Source: Erythrobacter litoralis
GTDB lineage: Bacteria > Pseudomonadota > Alphaproteobacteria > Sphingomonadales > Sphingomonadaceae
Length of the DNA: 64,000 nucleotides
Assembly (NCBI RefSeq): GCF_001719165.1
Contig: NZ_CP017057.1
Span: 1 to 64,000 of the forward strand
Direction of reading: 5' to 3'
Every line of letters begins with the position of its first letter. Within the stretch, counting starts at the first letter, position 1. Of the stretch, positions 48,298 through 57,524 are shown in pieces. The translations under genes were made by a program, and so were the position numbers. The notes under the pieces are model-generated. The model made no database searches. It saw only the letters and a program-made list of their open reading frames with translations, and was not told the DNA's origin.

Positions 48298-49414
48298 CGG
48301 GGGCAGTCTCCAGGAAGGGGCGCGGATTCACCGCGCGATTTTTGAGGCGGACCTCGAAATGCAGGTGCGGACCCGTCGAACGGCCGGTGCTGCCGAGCCC
48401 GCCGAGCGTCGCTCCGGCATCAACCTTCGCACCGCGCTTGACGTCGATGCGCGAGAGGTGGGCGTAGCGCGTCATGAGCCCGCTGGCATGGGTGACCTCG
48501 ACAACCTTGCCGTAGCCGGGTTTCCAACCGGCGAAGCTGACCCGGCCTTTCGCGGCGGCGAAAATGGGCGAGCCGTAATCGCCCTTGAAATCGATCCCCG
48601 AGTGCATTGCCCCGCGCCGCGTGAACGGGTCGCGGCGAAATCCGAAGCCGGAGGTGATCTTGTCGACGCTGGCGGGGACGACCTGCGGGATCCCGTCAAG
48701 CGCGCGTTCGAGCGTTGCCATCCGAGCGAGGCTGAGGCCGAGCCGTTCGAAACGCGGATCGATCGATCCGTCTACGGATGTGGCGAGAAGTTCGAGCGGA
48801 CCGCCCATCGCGCCGCCGCTGCGTTCGGCATTGCGGGCCACGGCCACGGGATCGAGGTCGAGCTTGCGCAGCGCGGCTTCGGCCTTCTGCGATCGCCAGT
48901 CGGCGAAGCGGGTAAGCCGCTCGACGAAGGCCAGCTGGCGCGCCTCGACCTCGGCAAGACCGCGGGCCTGCGGGAAAAAGGCGCCGACTTTCTCGACCGT
49001 CTTCGCTGTTTCCTCGGAGGAATCGGTGATGGTGTCGTTCGCGTCCTTGATATCGGCGGGCAGCATCTGCGCCATCGAATCGAGGAATTCCTGCCGCTCG
49101 TTGAGTTCGTCGACCACCCGTTCAAGATCGCCGCCATAGGCTTCGATCCGTTCGCGGGCGGTGGCGACACGCGCCTTTTCCGACTGGAACGAGGCGAGGT
49201 CGGCTTCGGCCCGGTATTGGCTCCAGGCCATGACGCCCAACGAGCCGGCCCAGCCGATTCCGAGCGCGAGCACCGCGCCCGCCATCGTCATCTGCAAACG
49301 CGACGAGATTTTGATGAAGCGGACATGTCCCTGAGAGCGCATGAAGAATTCACGCTCCGGGAACCACTCGCGCAGCTTTTCGGCCCACGCGCCTGCGGAT
49401 GATCGTTGTGACAA
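48236..49414 (-). CDS. M23 (LytM) peptidase paired with bactofilin
   Basis: A 392-residue membrane-anchored endopeptidase: a short cytoplasmic region, one transmembrane helix (about 43-65), a coiled-coil (about 68-110, 140-200), then an M23 domain. Zinc ligands are kept in MHSGIDF and HLHFEV, so it is probably active on peptidoglycan cross-links. In Hyphomonas and Myxococcus-type pairs, bactofilin and M23 proteins act together in shape control; the 62-base overlap here supports a joint role. Upstream 400 bases hold no gene. Confidence 0.9.
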   Translation of the reverse strand: MSQRSSAGAWAEKLREWFPEREFFMRSQGHVRFIKISSRLQMTMAGAVLALGIGWAGSLGVMAWSQYRAEADLASFQSEKARVATARERIEAYGGDLERVVDELNERQEFLDSMAQMLPADIKDANDTITDSSEETAKTVEKVGAFFPQARGLAEVEARQLAFVERLTRFADWRSQKAEAALRKLDLDPVAVARNAERSGGAMGGPLELLATSVDGSIDPRFERLGLSLARMATLERALDGIPQVVPASVDKITSGFGFRRDPFTRRGAMHSGIDFKGDYGSPIFAAAKGRVSFAGWKPGYGKVVEVTHASGLMTRYAHLSRIDVKRGAKVDAGATLGGLGSTGRSTGPHLHFEVRLKNRAVNPRPFLETAPDVLKEARGTGAPSRSPEGGE

Positions 49415-49814
49415 GGCGACCCCGACTCTTTGTATAAACCCGTCACCGCGCTACCAAGCAGATGTTAATGGGTCGAATCCCCCGCTCCCCGGAACGGGCG
49501 AATTGAAACATAAGCGGGACGAAGCGTTACATTCGCTAGCAAAGGTTGTCGCAAATCCTTCGGCTGGATGCGCATGTCATGCTCATCGGTCAGGCAATGT
49601 CTGCTTGACCTTGCGCATCCGGACGGCCGAAACGCGCCCCATTCACGCCGAGAACACTGACAGCGTGCCGTTCGCCTGCTACGAAGGGCGTGATGAAAAA
49701 GCCTTTCCAGCGCACGCACGCCCGTTGAACTGCGCCGTGCGCCCCTCTCGAACCACGATGCCGCCCGTCCATCCAGCGCCGCCTTTCCCGGATCGCCCGG
49801 CGCGTTCGGATGCG
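49415..49814. other. 400-base gene-free interval before nadD
   Basis: The stretch separates the divergent M23 peptidase and nadD genes. An AT-richer segment (about 49500-49540) is near the peptidase start. No frame resembles a known protein. A tRNA T-loop-like GGGTCGAATCCC at 49478-49489 was examined but does not fold into a tRNA. I see no other signal. Confidence 0.5.
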
Positions 49815-50477
49815 ATGAGCCATCCCGCTGCCGCGCAGCGGACCGGTCTTATGGGCGGCAGCTTCAATCCGGCCCATGGCGGGCATCGACGGATCACGCG
49901 CTTCGCGATCGATGCGCTTTGCCTGTACGAAACGTGGTGGCTGGTTTCGCCCGGCAACCCCCTGAAATCGAGGGACGACATGGCCCCGCTGGTGAAGCGG
50001 CTCCGGTCAGCCCGGGCGCAGGGCCGCCGCGCGCCGATCGTCCCGACCGCGATCGAACGCGAACTCGGCACCCGCTACACCCTCGACACCCTTCGCCGGA
50101 TCGTCAGGCGCTATCCGCGGCGACGCTTCGTTTGGCTCATGGGGGCGGACAACCTCGCGCAGTTCCACCTGTGGAGGGGCTGGCGCGACATCGCCCGGAC
50201 AATGCCGATTGCGGTCATTGCAAGGCCGGGCTATAACGCGCCTGCCATGAAAAGCCCCGCCATGGCCTGGCTTCGGCGCTATCGGGTGTCGGCTGCCACT
50301 TTTCGCAAACGGGGGCGATGGAGCGCACCGGCACTGGTGTTTCTGCGTTTCGATCCCGATCAGCGTTCGGCCACGGCGATCCGCCGCGGACGGGAGGATT
50401 GGGCGTCCGATTTCAGCGACACCCCGCTGCGCGACCGGCTGACGTTCCGCCGGATCGATCCAACGGAGGATGCATGA
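49815..50477 (+). CDS. nadD: nicotinate-nucleotide adenylyltransferase NadD
   Basis: Adenylates nicotinate mononucleotide in NAD synthesis. The 220-residue protein has the nucleotidyltransferase motif GGSFNPAHGGH (residues 15-25) and the C-terminal RSATAIRRG, equivalent to the ISSTxIR motif. WLMGADNLAQFHLW is the conserved mid-block. ATG at 49815 is chosen; an upstream in-frame ATG (49758) would add a Pro-rich leader. It begins a conserved alphaproteobacterial run: nadD, rsfS, rlmH, envC-like, ctpA. Confidence 0.92.
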   Translation: MSHPAAAQRTGLMGGSFNPAHGGHRRITRFAIDALCLYETWWLVSPGNPLKSRDDMAPLVKRLRSARAQGRRAPIVPTAIERELGTRYTLDTLRRIVRRYPRRRFVWLMGADNLAQFHLWRGWRDIARTMPIAVIARPGYNAPAMKSPAMAWLRRYRVSAATFRKRGRWSAPALVFLRFDPDQRSATAIRRGREDWASDFSDTPLRDRLTFRRIDPTEDA

Positions 50478-50543
50478 GACGCGGCCCCGCCGTTCAAGCC
50501 CTCATGCCCGCACCTCCCGCAATCTGGAGACCCATGTTCGCCT

Positions 50544-50963
50544 ATGACTCAGGCACAGACCGTGTCGGCTGCGGCCGACGCATCCTCGGCGGCCGCGCTG
50601 ATGGCCACTGACATAAACGACGCCGATCTTCACGATCTCGTCCTCGCCCAGCTCGACGACGACCAGGCGCAGGACGTCGTTTCGATCCCGCTGGAAGGAA
50701 AGAGCTCGATCGCCGATCACATGGTGATCGCGAGCGGCCGCTCCACCCGGCAGGTCGCCGCGATGGCCCAGAAGCTCGCCGAAAAGGTCAAGGAAAAGGG
50801 CTTTGGCCCGGTCCGGATCGAAGGCCTTCCGGCCGCCGACTGGGTGCTGATCGACGCCGGCGACGTCGTCGTACACCTGTTCCGGCCCGAAGTGCGCAGC
50901 TTCTACAACCTCGAACGCATGTGGTCGTTCGAGACCGGCGAAGCGGCGGGCGGAAGAGCGTAA
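50544..50963 (+). CDS. rsfS: ribosome silencing factor RsfS
   Basis: A 139-residue Iojap/RsfS protein that binds L14 and blocks subunit joining under starvation. Conserved blocks: VVSIPLEGKSSIADHMVIASGRSTRQV, EGLPAADWVLIDAGDVVVHLFRPEVRSFYNLE. The ATG at 50544 gives an Ala-rich N-terminal extension; a second in-frame ATG at 50601 would begin nearer the conserved part. It lies 66 bases after nadD. Confidence 0.92.
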   Translation: MTQAQTVSAAADASSAAALMATDINDADLHDLVLAQLDDDQAQDVVSIPLEGKSSIADHMVIASGRSTRQVAAMAQKLAEKVKEKGFGPVRIEGLPAADWVLIDAGDVVVHLFRPEVRSFYNLERMWSFETGEAAGGRA

Positions 50964-51103
50964 TTTCCTCTCGCTCGGCCGTCCGCGCGAGTGTCCTCGG
51001 TGCCGTTTCCGCCGCTGGTGCGGCAGGGCACCTGCGGCTCGGCCGCGTGGCCTCGTGGGTCGCGCCGCGCCGCGAAGGATCATGATTGTCAGGCGTTGCG
51101 CTT

Positions 51104-51526
51104 ATGCTTCTCCACCTCATCGCCCGCGGAAAGATCGCCCGCTCGCCCGAGGCGGAGCTGGTCGCGCGCTATGAAAAGCGCTTGAACTGGCCGACGAAGC
51201 TAACCGAGCTGCCCGAGACCGGTGGGCGCATTCCCGACCCCGCAACTCCCTGCCGCACGGTCCTGCTCGACGAGCGCGGCAAGGCGCTTTCGTCCAGAGA
51301 CTTTGCCGAACTGCTTGGCAAGTGGCGCGATGAGGGCATCCGCGAGACGCGCTTCATTCTCGGCGCTGCCGATGGCCATTCGCAAGAGGAGCGCGCTTGC
51401 GCCGACCTCCTCTATGCCTTCGGTCCGGCGACGTGGCCGCACCTACTCGCGCGTGCGATGCTCATGGAGCAACTCTACCGTGCGACCAGCATCCTTGCCG
51501 GGCATCCCTATCATCGGGCCGGATAA
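51104..51526 (+). CDS. rlmH: 23S rRNA pseudouridine-1915 N3-methyltransferase RlmH
   Basis: A 140-residue SPOUT-family methyltransferase that acts on assembled 70S ribosomes. It has the conserved SPOUT knot sequence FILGAADGHS and the C-terminal EQLYRATSILAGHPYHR, and a typical N-terminus MLLHLIARGKI. ATG at 51104 is chosen because it gives the family start. It follows rsfS by 140 bases and precedes the EnvC-like gene by 17 bases. Confidence 0.93.
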   Translation: MLLHLIARGKIARSPEAELVARYEKRLNWPTKLTELPETGGRIPDPATPCRTVLLDERGKALSSRDFAELLGKWRDEGIRETRFILGAADGHSQEERACADLLYAFGPATWPHLLARAMLMEQLYRATSILAGHPYHRAG

Positions 51527-51543
51527 TCGGGCAAAACGACGTC

Positions 51544-52791
51544 ATGAAGGCGCACCCGACATGGCTGACGGCAGGCGGAGCGCTCGCATTGGTTGGGCTG
51601 GCGCTTGCCTTGCCGCAAGCCCGCGCCCAGCGCGACCTGTTCGTGATGGAACCCGACACCGCTCAGGCCGAGCTCGACCGGGCGACCCGCGAAAGCCGGC
51701 TTGCCGAGCAGCGTGCCGCCCGTTTCGCCGAGGCAGCCGAGGCATCGACGCAAGCTGCCGAACGGACCGCGCAGGAGGCCGCCGCTCTCGCCGCGCGCAT
51801 CCAGCAGGCCGAGGCCGAGATCGCCGCGGCGCGCGCGCGCTTTTCGATTGCGCAATCGGCGCGCGAGGCCCTCGCCGCGCGGCTGGCGCAGCGCCGCGAA
51901 CCGCTCGTGCGCCTTACCGGAGCGCTGCAGACGAGCGCCCGCCGACCGCTCGCCCTCGCCGCATTGCAGCCCGGATCGCTCGAGGATCTCGTCCATGTGC
52001 GTGCCGTACTCGAAACCGCCGTGCCCGAAATACGCCGACGCACCGCCTCGTTGAGGGCGGAGATCGAACAGGGCCGGAAGCTCGAACGGCGCGCCTCCCG
52101 GGCAATCGGAGCGCTCGAGCAATCGGAGCGCAATCTCGAACAGCGCCGGGCCGACCTTGCCGCGCTCGAAACGCGCCAGCGCCTTGCCGGGCGCGAGGCG
52201 CGGCGCAACGCCGTGCGCGAGGAGGAGCGGGCGCTCGCCCTTGCCGAGGAAGCGCGCGATCTCGACGGGCTGATCGACCGCCTCGACGAAGCCGCCGCGC
52301 TGCGCCGCGAACTCGCCGCGCTCGCGGGGCCGGTGCCGCGCCCCGCTTCGCTTGTCCGGGGCACGCGCGCGCCCGCTTCCGAACCGGCCGAGCCTGCCGC
52401 TTCCCCGTCCCCCGCCGCGACCGGCCCGCCGCGCGATTTCCGGCTCCCGGTGCAGGGCCGCACGATTGCCGGTTTCGGCGAGCGGCGCGAGAGCGGGCTT
52501 GCCAGCACCGGCATCACGCTCGTCCCCGCCCCCGGCGCGCAGGTCGTCGCGCCCGCAGGCGGGCGGATCGCCTTTGCCGGGCCCTATCGCGGATTCGGTC
52601 GAATCGTCATCATCGAGCACGATGGCGGCTGGACCAGCCTCGTCACCGGCCTCGCCCGGGCGGACGTCCCGGTGGGCGCGCGCGTCATCGCGGGCAGCCC
52701 GCTGGGCACGGCGGAGAACGAAGACCCCGCGATCACGGTCGAACTTCGGCGCGAGGGCGAACCGGTCAACCCGCTCGAACACCTTAACTAA
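51544..52791 (+). CDS. EnvC-like murein hydrolase activator, degenerate LytM domain
   Basis: A 415-residue exported protein (signal peptide to about 28, ARAQRD). Residues about 35-280 form a long Glu/Arg/Ala-rich coiled-coil. The C-terminal LytM domain (about 300-415) has lost the zinc ligands: the HxxxD site reads STGITLV and the HxH site AITVELR. That is the state of EnvC-type activators, which switch on amidases instead of cutting peptidoglycan. It lies 17 bases after rlmH and 155 bases before ctpA. Confidence 0.85.
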   Translation: MKAHPTWLTAGGALALVGLALALPQARAQRDLFVMEPDTAQAELDRATRESRLAEQRAARFAEAAEASTQAAERTAQEAAALAARIQQAEAEIAAARARFSIAQSAREALAARLAQRREPLVRLTGALQTSARRPLALAALQPGSLEDLVHVRAVLETAVPEIRRRTASLRAEIEQGRKLERRASRAIGALEQSERNLEQRRADLAALETRQRLAGREARRNAVREEERALALAEEARDLDGLIDRLDEAAALRRELAALAGPVPRPASLVRGTRAPASEPAEPAASPSPAATGPPRDFRLPVQGRTIAGFGERRESGLASTGITLVPAPGAQVVAPAGGRIAFAGPYRGFGRIVIIEHDGGWTSLVTGLARADVPVGARVIAGSPLGTAENEDPAITVELRREGEPVNPLEHLN

Positions 52792-52946
52792 TCGCGCGCG
52801 CACCCTATCTGAAACGGAACTGACCTGTCGGGACGCGGCATCGGCCGTGCCCCGGATGGGGACCGGATTAGGGCGAGGACCGTTCTCATCTGGCGTTAAG
52901 CCGCGCGGGGGTATACAAAAGTGTTCGAAAGGAGCTTGCCTTCCTC

Positions 52947-54284
52947 ATGAAAATTGCCGGACTGCTGCGCAGCGCAGCGCTCGTCACCGCCGTCGCTCTC
53001 GTGCCCGCCACCACCGCGAGCATGGCCCAGATCGATGGGCGCGCCGGACCCGAATTCGCCAAGCTTTTCGCCACATACCAGCGGGTGAAGGCGAGCTATG
53101 TCGAGGACGTGTCCGACGAAAAGCTCGTGCGCGGTGCGATCGACGGGATGCTCGCGGCGCTCGATCCGCATTCGGCCTATCTCGACGGCAGCGATCTCGA
53201 ACGGCTCAACACGCTGATCGACGGCAATTATTCCGGTCTCGGCCTGTCGGTCGTGATGGAGGACGGCGCGGTCAAGGTCGTCTCGCCGTTCAAGGGCAGC
53301 CCGGCGGACAAGGCTGGCGTCAAGGCGGGCGACTACATCACCCATCTTGACGGCGAACTGATCTATGGCGGAGATCTCGACGAAGCGGTCGCGCGGATGC
53401 GAGGAAAGGCCGGGACCTCGATCGAACTGACGATTTTCCGCACCGGGCGCGAGGAGCCTTTCGAAGTCGCGGTGACGCGCGGCGTGATCGAACTCGAGCC
53501 GGTCACCCACGAACTCGCCGCCGGCAATATCGGGATCATCACGGTCAACGAATTCTCTGCCGATGTCGGCGCCGACGTGTTCCGCGCCTGGGCGAACATC
53601 CGGGAAGAAGCCACCGGGCGTGTCTCGGGCCTCGTGCTCGACCTTCGCGCTAATCCGGGCGGGAGCCTGGATGAGGCGGTCGCACTTTCCGACCTCTTCC
53701 TCGATTCGGGCCGCATCGTCTCCCAACGCGGCCGCGCGCGCGGCGAAACGCTGCTCTACGATGCGGAAACCGTGTTCCGCGGCGACATGGCCGAAGGTGT
53801 GCCGCTGATTGTGCTGATCGATGCAGGGTCGGCCTCCGCTTCCGAGATCGTGGCCGGGGCGCTGCAGGATCACCGCCGCGCGCTCGTCATGGGCGAACGC
53901 AGCTTTGGCAAGGGCTCGGTCCAGTCGCTCCTGCCGCTCGGGCCGAATGCAGCGCTCAAACTTACGACCGCGCGCTATTACACGCCCAAGGGCAATTCGG
54001 TGCAGGAAGGCGGGATCAAGCCCGACATCGCCGTGCCGCAGCTGTCCGATCCCGACCTCGCGCTGCGCCAGAAATACCTCACCCGCGAAAGCGACCTGCG
54101 CGGCCATCTCATCAACGAGATCGGTATCGAGGACGAGGAGCTGGAGAACGATGCGGTCAAGGATCCGCGCTTCCAGCTTACCGCCGAGGAGCTCGAGGAG
54201 AAGGGCATCGAGGATTTCCAGCTGCATTACGCGCTCGAAACCCTGCGTCGCACGACCAAGAGCTCGGTCGCGCTTCGCGATTGA
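52947..54284 (+). CDS. ctpA: S41 carboxy-terminal processing peptidase CtpA
   Basis: A 445-residue exported peptidase (signal peptide to about 27, SMAQ). A helical N-domain is followed by a PDZ domain (about 90-180, GLGLSVVMEDGAVKVVSP) and the S41 catalytic core with Ser297 in GSASASE and Lys322 in SFGKGSVQ; the 25-residue spacing is the family's Ser-Lys dyad. It trims C-termini of envelope proteins. A Glu-rich C-terminal segment follows. dsbB and coq7 follow closely. Confidence 0.93.
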   Translation: MKIAGLLRSAALVTAVALVPATTASMAQIDGRAGPEFAKLFATYQRVKASYVEDVSDEKLVRGAIDGMLAALDPHSAYLDGSDLERLNTLIDGNYSGLGLSVVMEDGAVKVVSPFKGSPADKAGVKAGDYITHLDGELIYGGDLDEAVARMRGKAGTSIELTIFRTGREEPFEVAVTRGVIELEPVTHELAAGNIGIITVNEFSADVGADVFRAWANIREEATGRVSGLVLDLRANPGGSLDEAVALSDLFLDSGRIVSQRGRARGETLLYDAETVFRGDMAEGVPLIVLIDAGSASASEIVAGALQDHRRALVMGERSFGKGSVQSLLPLGPNAALKLTTARYYTPKGNSVQEGGIKPDIAVPQLSDPDLALRQKYLTRESDLRGHLINEIGIEDEELENDAVKDPRFQLTAEELEEKGIEDFQLHYALETLRRTTKSSVALRD

Positions 54285-54317
54285 TCGCACGCGACCGGGC
54301 ACGCTAGGGCACTTTTC

Positions 54318-54776
54318 ATGGCTGGATTGAAAGAGGCGCGGCTGCTCGCCGTTGCCATTCCCGCGGCCCTGCTCGGCGGGGCCTATGTGTCTCAATACGG
54401 CTTTGGCCTGTATCCGTGCGAAATGTGCTGGTGGCAGCGCTACCCACATTTTGCAGGCCTGGCGCTTGGCCTCGCATCCTTCATCGCCGCGCCGCCGCGC
54501 GTGTGGAGCGCGCTCGCCGGGCTGGCGATCATCACGTCCGGCCTGATCGGCGGCTTTCACGCCGGAGTCGAATATGGCTGGTGGCAGGGGATCACCGGTT
54601 GCGCAAAGGTGGCGGGCGGGCTCGACGTGCTCGATCCCTCCGCCGCGCCGCTGGTCCGCTGCGACCAGGCACCGTGGAGTCTTTTCGGCATCTCGCTCGC
54701 CGGCTGGAATTTCCTCTTTTCATCCATCGGGGGCATCGCCATCTTGGTCCTGTCAGCGAAGAAGGAGCAGGCATGA
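54318..54776 (+). CDS. dsbB: disulfide bond formation protein DsbB
   Basis: A 152-residue, four-helix inner-membrane protein that reoxidises DsbA with quinone. The first cysteine pair is Cys34-Cys37 (CEMC), the second Cys95 and Cys115 in the periplasmic loop. Helices at about 8-28, 43-60, 65-85 and 125-146. Its stop overlaps the start of coq7 as ATGA. No dsbA is nearby. Confidence 0.9.
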   Translation: MAGLKEARLLAVAIPAALLGGAYVSQYGFGLYPCEMCWWQRYPHFAGLALGLASFIAAPPRVWSALAGLAIITSGLIGGFHAGVEYGWWQGITGCAKVAGGLDVLDPSAAPLVRCDQAPWSLFGISLAGWNFLFSSIGGIAILVLSAKKEQA

Positions 54777-55294
54777 ACCGCGATGAACTTCACCGCATGA
54801 TCCGGGTCGACCAGGCTGGCGAGTTTGGTGCAACCCGCATCTATGAAGGCCAGATCGCCGTGATGGGCGATCGTGGGCCCCATTCGGCCGAAATCCGCCA
54901 CATGGCCGAGCAGGAGGAAGGTCATCGCGCCCGCTTCGACGAAATGCTGGTTGCGCGCGGCGTGCGCCCGACGGCGCTGCATCCGTTCTGGTCCGCGGCG
55001 GGTTATGCGCTCGGCGCGGGCACGGCGCTGCTCGGCCCCGAGGCCGCGATGGCGTGCACCGCCGCGGTGGAGGAGGAGATCGACAAGCATTATTCCGAAC
55101 AGCTCGACCGGCTGACCGAGACTGGGGCCGATCCCGAGCTGGCCGAGATGATCGAGGAATTCCGCGAGGACGAACGCCAGCATCGCGACGCCGCGCTCGC
55201 CAACGGAGCCGAACAGGCTCCGGCCTATCCGCTGCTTGCAGGCGCGATCAAGCTCGGCTGCCGCATCGCGATCAAGGTTTCCGAGCGGATCTGA
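54773..55294 (+). CDS. coq7: demethoxyubiquinone hydroxylase Coq7
   Basis: A 173-residue di-iron monooxygenase for the C6 hydroxylation in ubiquinone synthesis. Carboxylate/His ligands fit Glu17 (QAGEFGA), Glu48 and His51 (EQEEGH), EEEIDKHY and EDERQHRD, the duplicated ferritin-like pattern. The length is typical of bacterial Coq7. Coupling to dsbB, whose oxidant is quinone, is suggestive but may be only positional. Confidence 0.93.
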   Translation: MNRDELHRMIRVDQAGEFGATRIYEGQIAVMGDRGPHSAEIRHMAEQEEGHRARFDEMLVARGVRPTALHPFWSAAGYALGAGTALLGPEAAMACTAAVEEEIDKHYSEQLDRLTETGADPELAEMIEEFREDERQHRDAALANGAEQAPAYPLLAGAIKLGCRIAIKVSERI

Positions 55295-55439
55295 CCTGCC
55301 GGTCCGCGCGTTGGGCCGGACAGGCGCTTCAGACCCGGTTCACGCGCCATTGCCTAGTCGGCAGGGCGTGATAGAGCGCCGACAGGATCGGTCGCGCACC
55401 GCTTGGCGACGAGCGGGCTCGAGGACGAGAGGACAGACG

Positions 55440-56135
55440 ATGACTCAGCTTTCCCGGATCGCCCAGCTAGCAGGCCTTGCAGGGCTGGCGTCGCTTTTCC
55501 CGGCCGCGCCCGCTGCCGCGCAGGACGCTCCCGGCGAGCGGGTCAACATGGTCATCGCCTACAGCGAGGACGAATGTCCCGAAGCGAGCGACGACAACGA
55601 GATCGTGATCTGCGAGATTCTCGTCGAAGCCGAACGCTATCGTATCCCGAAGAACCTGCGTCAGAGCGATTCGCCCGAAAACGTGTCGCGCGCGCGCGAG
55701 GTCGAGAAGCTCAAATATGTCGGCGCCTTTGGTGCGATGTCGTGTGATCCGGCGGGTGCCGGCGGCTTCACTGGCTGCACTCAGCGCTTCATCGAGGCCG
55801 CCTACAAGGATCGCTCCGAGGCCGAGACCGTGCGTTTCAGCCAGCTGATCGAGGAAGCACGGCAGGAGCGGCTCTCCACCATCGACGCCGATGCCGCCGC
55901 CGAGCAGGAGCGGGTCGAGATGATTGAGCGTGAATACATGCAGCGGCTCGAACGCGAACGCGACGGGGCGCTGCCGGGCGAGGTCGATCCGACGCTCTCC
56001 TCGCCCCCGGTCGACATGGCCGAGCGTCAGCCCCCGATAGAACCGTCGAAGCCTGGACCGTTCGACGATGGCGACGACGAACAGGTCCCGCTCGATGCGA
56101 TCCAGCCCGCCGAATCCGGGCCCGGCGATCGCTGA
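55440..56135 (+). CDS. exported protein of unknown function, sphingomonad type
   Basis: A 231-residue exported protein (signal peptide to about 27, AAAQDAP). Four Cys lie in the first half (DECPEA, VICEIL, MSCDPAG, GCTQRF), probably two disulfides. The second half is a charged helix (EEARQERL, AEQERVEMIEREYMQRLERER), followed by a Pro/Asp-rich disordered tail. No family is recognised. It starts at the ATG 55440 with GAGAGGA at 55426-55432. Confidence 0.65.
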   Translation: MTQLSRIAQLAGLAGLASLFPAAPAAAQDAPGERVNMVIAYSEDECPEASDDNEIVICEILVEAERYRIPKNLRQSDSPENVSRAREVEKLKYVGAFGAMSCDPAGAGGFTGCTQRFIEAAYKDRSEAETVRFSQLIEEARQERLSTIDADAAAEQERVEMIEREYMQRLERERDGALPGEVDPTLSSPPVDMAERQPPIEPSKPGPFDDGDDEQVPLDAIQPAESGPGDR

Positions 56136-56162
56136 GGTGACGGGCGCTAATGCTTTGCGCGC

Positions 56163-57182
56163 TCAGATTTCGTAGTAGTCTCGATACCAGGACACGAAGG
56201 CCTTGACCCCTTCGCGTATTCCGGTCTGCGGCGCGTAGCCGGTCAGTTCCTTCAGCAGGGTCGCATCTGCCCAGGTGGCGGGTACGTCGCCCTTCTGCAT
56301 CGGCATGAAGTTCTTAACCGCCTCGCGGCCGCATTCCGCCTCGATCGCTTCCACGAAATCCATCAGGCGGACCTTGTCCGAATTGCCTATATTGACAACT
56401 CGCCACGGCGCTGCCGGAGAAAGACTGTCATGCTCGGCGATGTCCTCCGGATCTGCCGGGCGCTCCGGCGGCGTGTCGATCAGCAACCTGATGCCGCGCA
56501 CGAGGTCAGCGACATAGGTGAAGTCGCGGTACATCTCGCCCTGGTTGTAGATGTCGATCGGAGTGCCCTCTAGGATCCCGCGAGTGAACTTGAAGAGCGC
56601 CATGTCGGGCCTTCCCCAAGGGCCGTATACGGTGAAGAAGCGGAACATCGTGGTCGGCAGGTTCCACAGATGGGCATAGGAATGCGCCATCGCCTCGTTG
56701 GCTTTCTTGGTCGCGGCGTAGAGAGTCAGCGGCGTGTCGGTCTTCTGCCGCTCATGAAATGGCATGTCCGTGTTTGCGCCGTAAACCGAGCTGGTCGAGG
56801 CCATGAGCAGGTGCTGGACTTCGAGCTCGCGAGCGCATTCCATCACGTTGAACGTGCCGACGAGATTGGCTTCGACGTAGGCTCGCGGGTTTTCGAGGCT
56901 GTAGCGAACCCCTGCTTGCGCAGCTAAATGCACAATTATATCTGGCCGCTCTTCAGCAACAAGCGCATGGAGCGTGTCGAAATCCTCAAGCAGGCCCACC
57001 TTCGCGCGAAACTGCTCATGTTGCAGAAGCATTTGATGCCGGCGCTCCTTGAGCCGAACATCGTAATAGTCTGTCAGGCCGTCGTAGCCGACGACCCGGA
57101 ACCCTTCGGCCAACAACAATTGAGACAAGTGATAACCTATGAAACCGGCTGAACCGGTCACGAGCACGTTGCGCAAAGCCAT
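56163..57182 (-). CDS. NAD-dependent epimerase, UDP-glucuronate 4-epimerase-like
   Basis: A 339-residue extended SDR. NAD-binding GSAGFIG is at 10-16, and the active site Ser131 (ASTSSVYG), Tyr155 and Lys159 (LYAATKK). Conserved NPRAYVEANLVGTFNV and GPWGRPDMALFKFT match the UDP-GlcA 4-epimerase (LspL/WbpP-related) group making UDP-GalA for capsules. Activity on glucuronate is inferred from the group. It is divergent from the glycosyltransferase gene across a 342-base gap and fits a capsule locus. Confidence 0.88.
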   Translation of the reverse strand: MALRNVLVTGSAGFIGYHLSQLLLAEGFRVVGYDGLTDYYDVRLKERRHQMLLQHEQFRAKVGLLEDFDTLHALVAEERPDIIVHLAAQAGVRYSLENPRAYVEANLVGTFNVMECARELEVQHLLMASTSSVYGANTDMPFHERQKTDTPLTLYAATKKANEAMAHSYAHLWNLPTTMFRFFTVYGPWGRPDMALFKFTRGILEGTPIDIYNQGEMYRDFTYVADLVRGIRLLIDTPPERPADPEDIAEHDSLSPAAPWRVVNIGNSDKVRLMDFVEAIEAECGREAVKNFMPMQKGDVPATWADATLLKELTGYAPQTGIREGVKAFVSWYRDYYEI

Positions 57183-57524
57183 TCCTCCCGCGTTCTTCGG
57201 TTGGAGCCGTTACATCAAGCCAGTGACTGCGTCACGAGTCCCGACCCATAGTTCCACCGCCGCTATCAGATGACGGACCGAGCCCCCTATCGGGCATTAA
57301 TCGGAAGCCGCCACCAATCCTCTTTTTGAGGTGCAAACCAAACCCTTGGTAAAGTGCTCCCTCAAAGTCCCAATCTGGCACATTTTCCGCGCGGTGCGCC
57401 CGTTGCGCTCGCCGACGAAGTAGCGAGGATCGTGCCTGGCGAGGTAGTTTGACAGCTTCAGAGTGCTTAGCGGGTAATACTCGGAGGCCTTGCTTCACGA
57501 ACGCGCTAGCCTAACGCTAGCGGG
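57183..57524. other. 342-base gap at the edge of the capsule island
   Basis: No intact gene. It holds a possible minus-strand gene remnant (57297-57494) and, just before the next start, two copies of the palindrome GCTAGC (57505-57510 and 57516-57521). Base composition drops from here on. Confidence 0.5.
57297..57494 (-). pseudogene. possible remnant of a C-terminal coding region
   Basis: A minus-strand frame without a start codon, bounded upstream by TGA (57495-57497), reads about 65 residues including YYPLSTLKLSNYLARHDPRY and FVGERNGRTARK, then stops at 57297-57299. The composition looks protein-like rather than random, with clustered aromatic and basic residues, but no family is recognised. 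It could be the tail of a truncated gene left by recombination at the island edge. Confidence 0.3.

Noticed and set aside
49478..49489. tRNA T-loop-like GGGTCGAATCCC
   Set aside because: No acceptor or anticodon arm could be folded around it, and the stem is only three base pairs.
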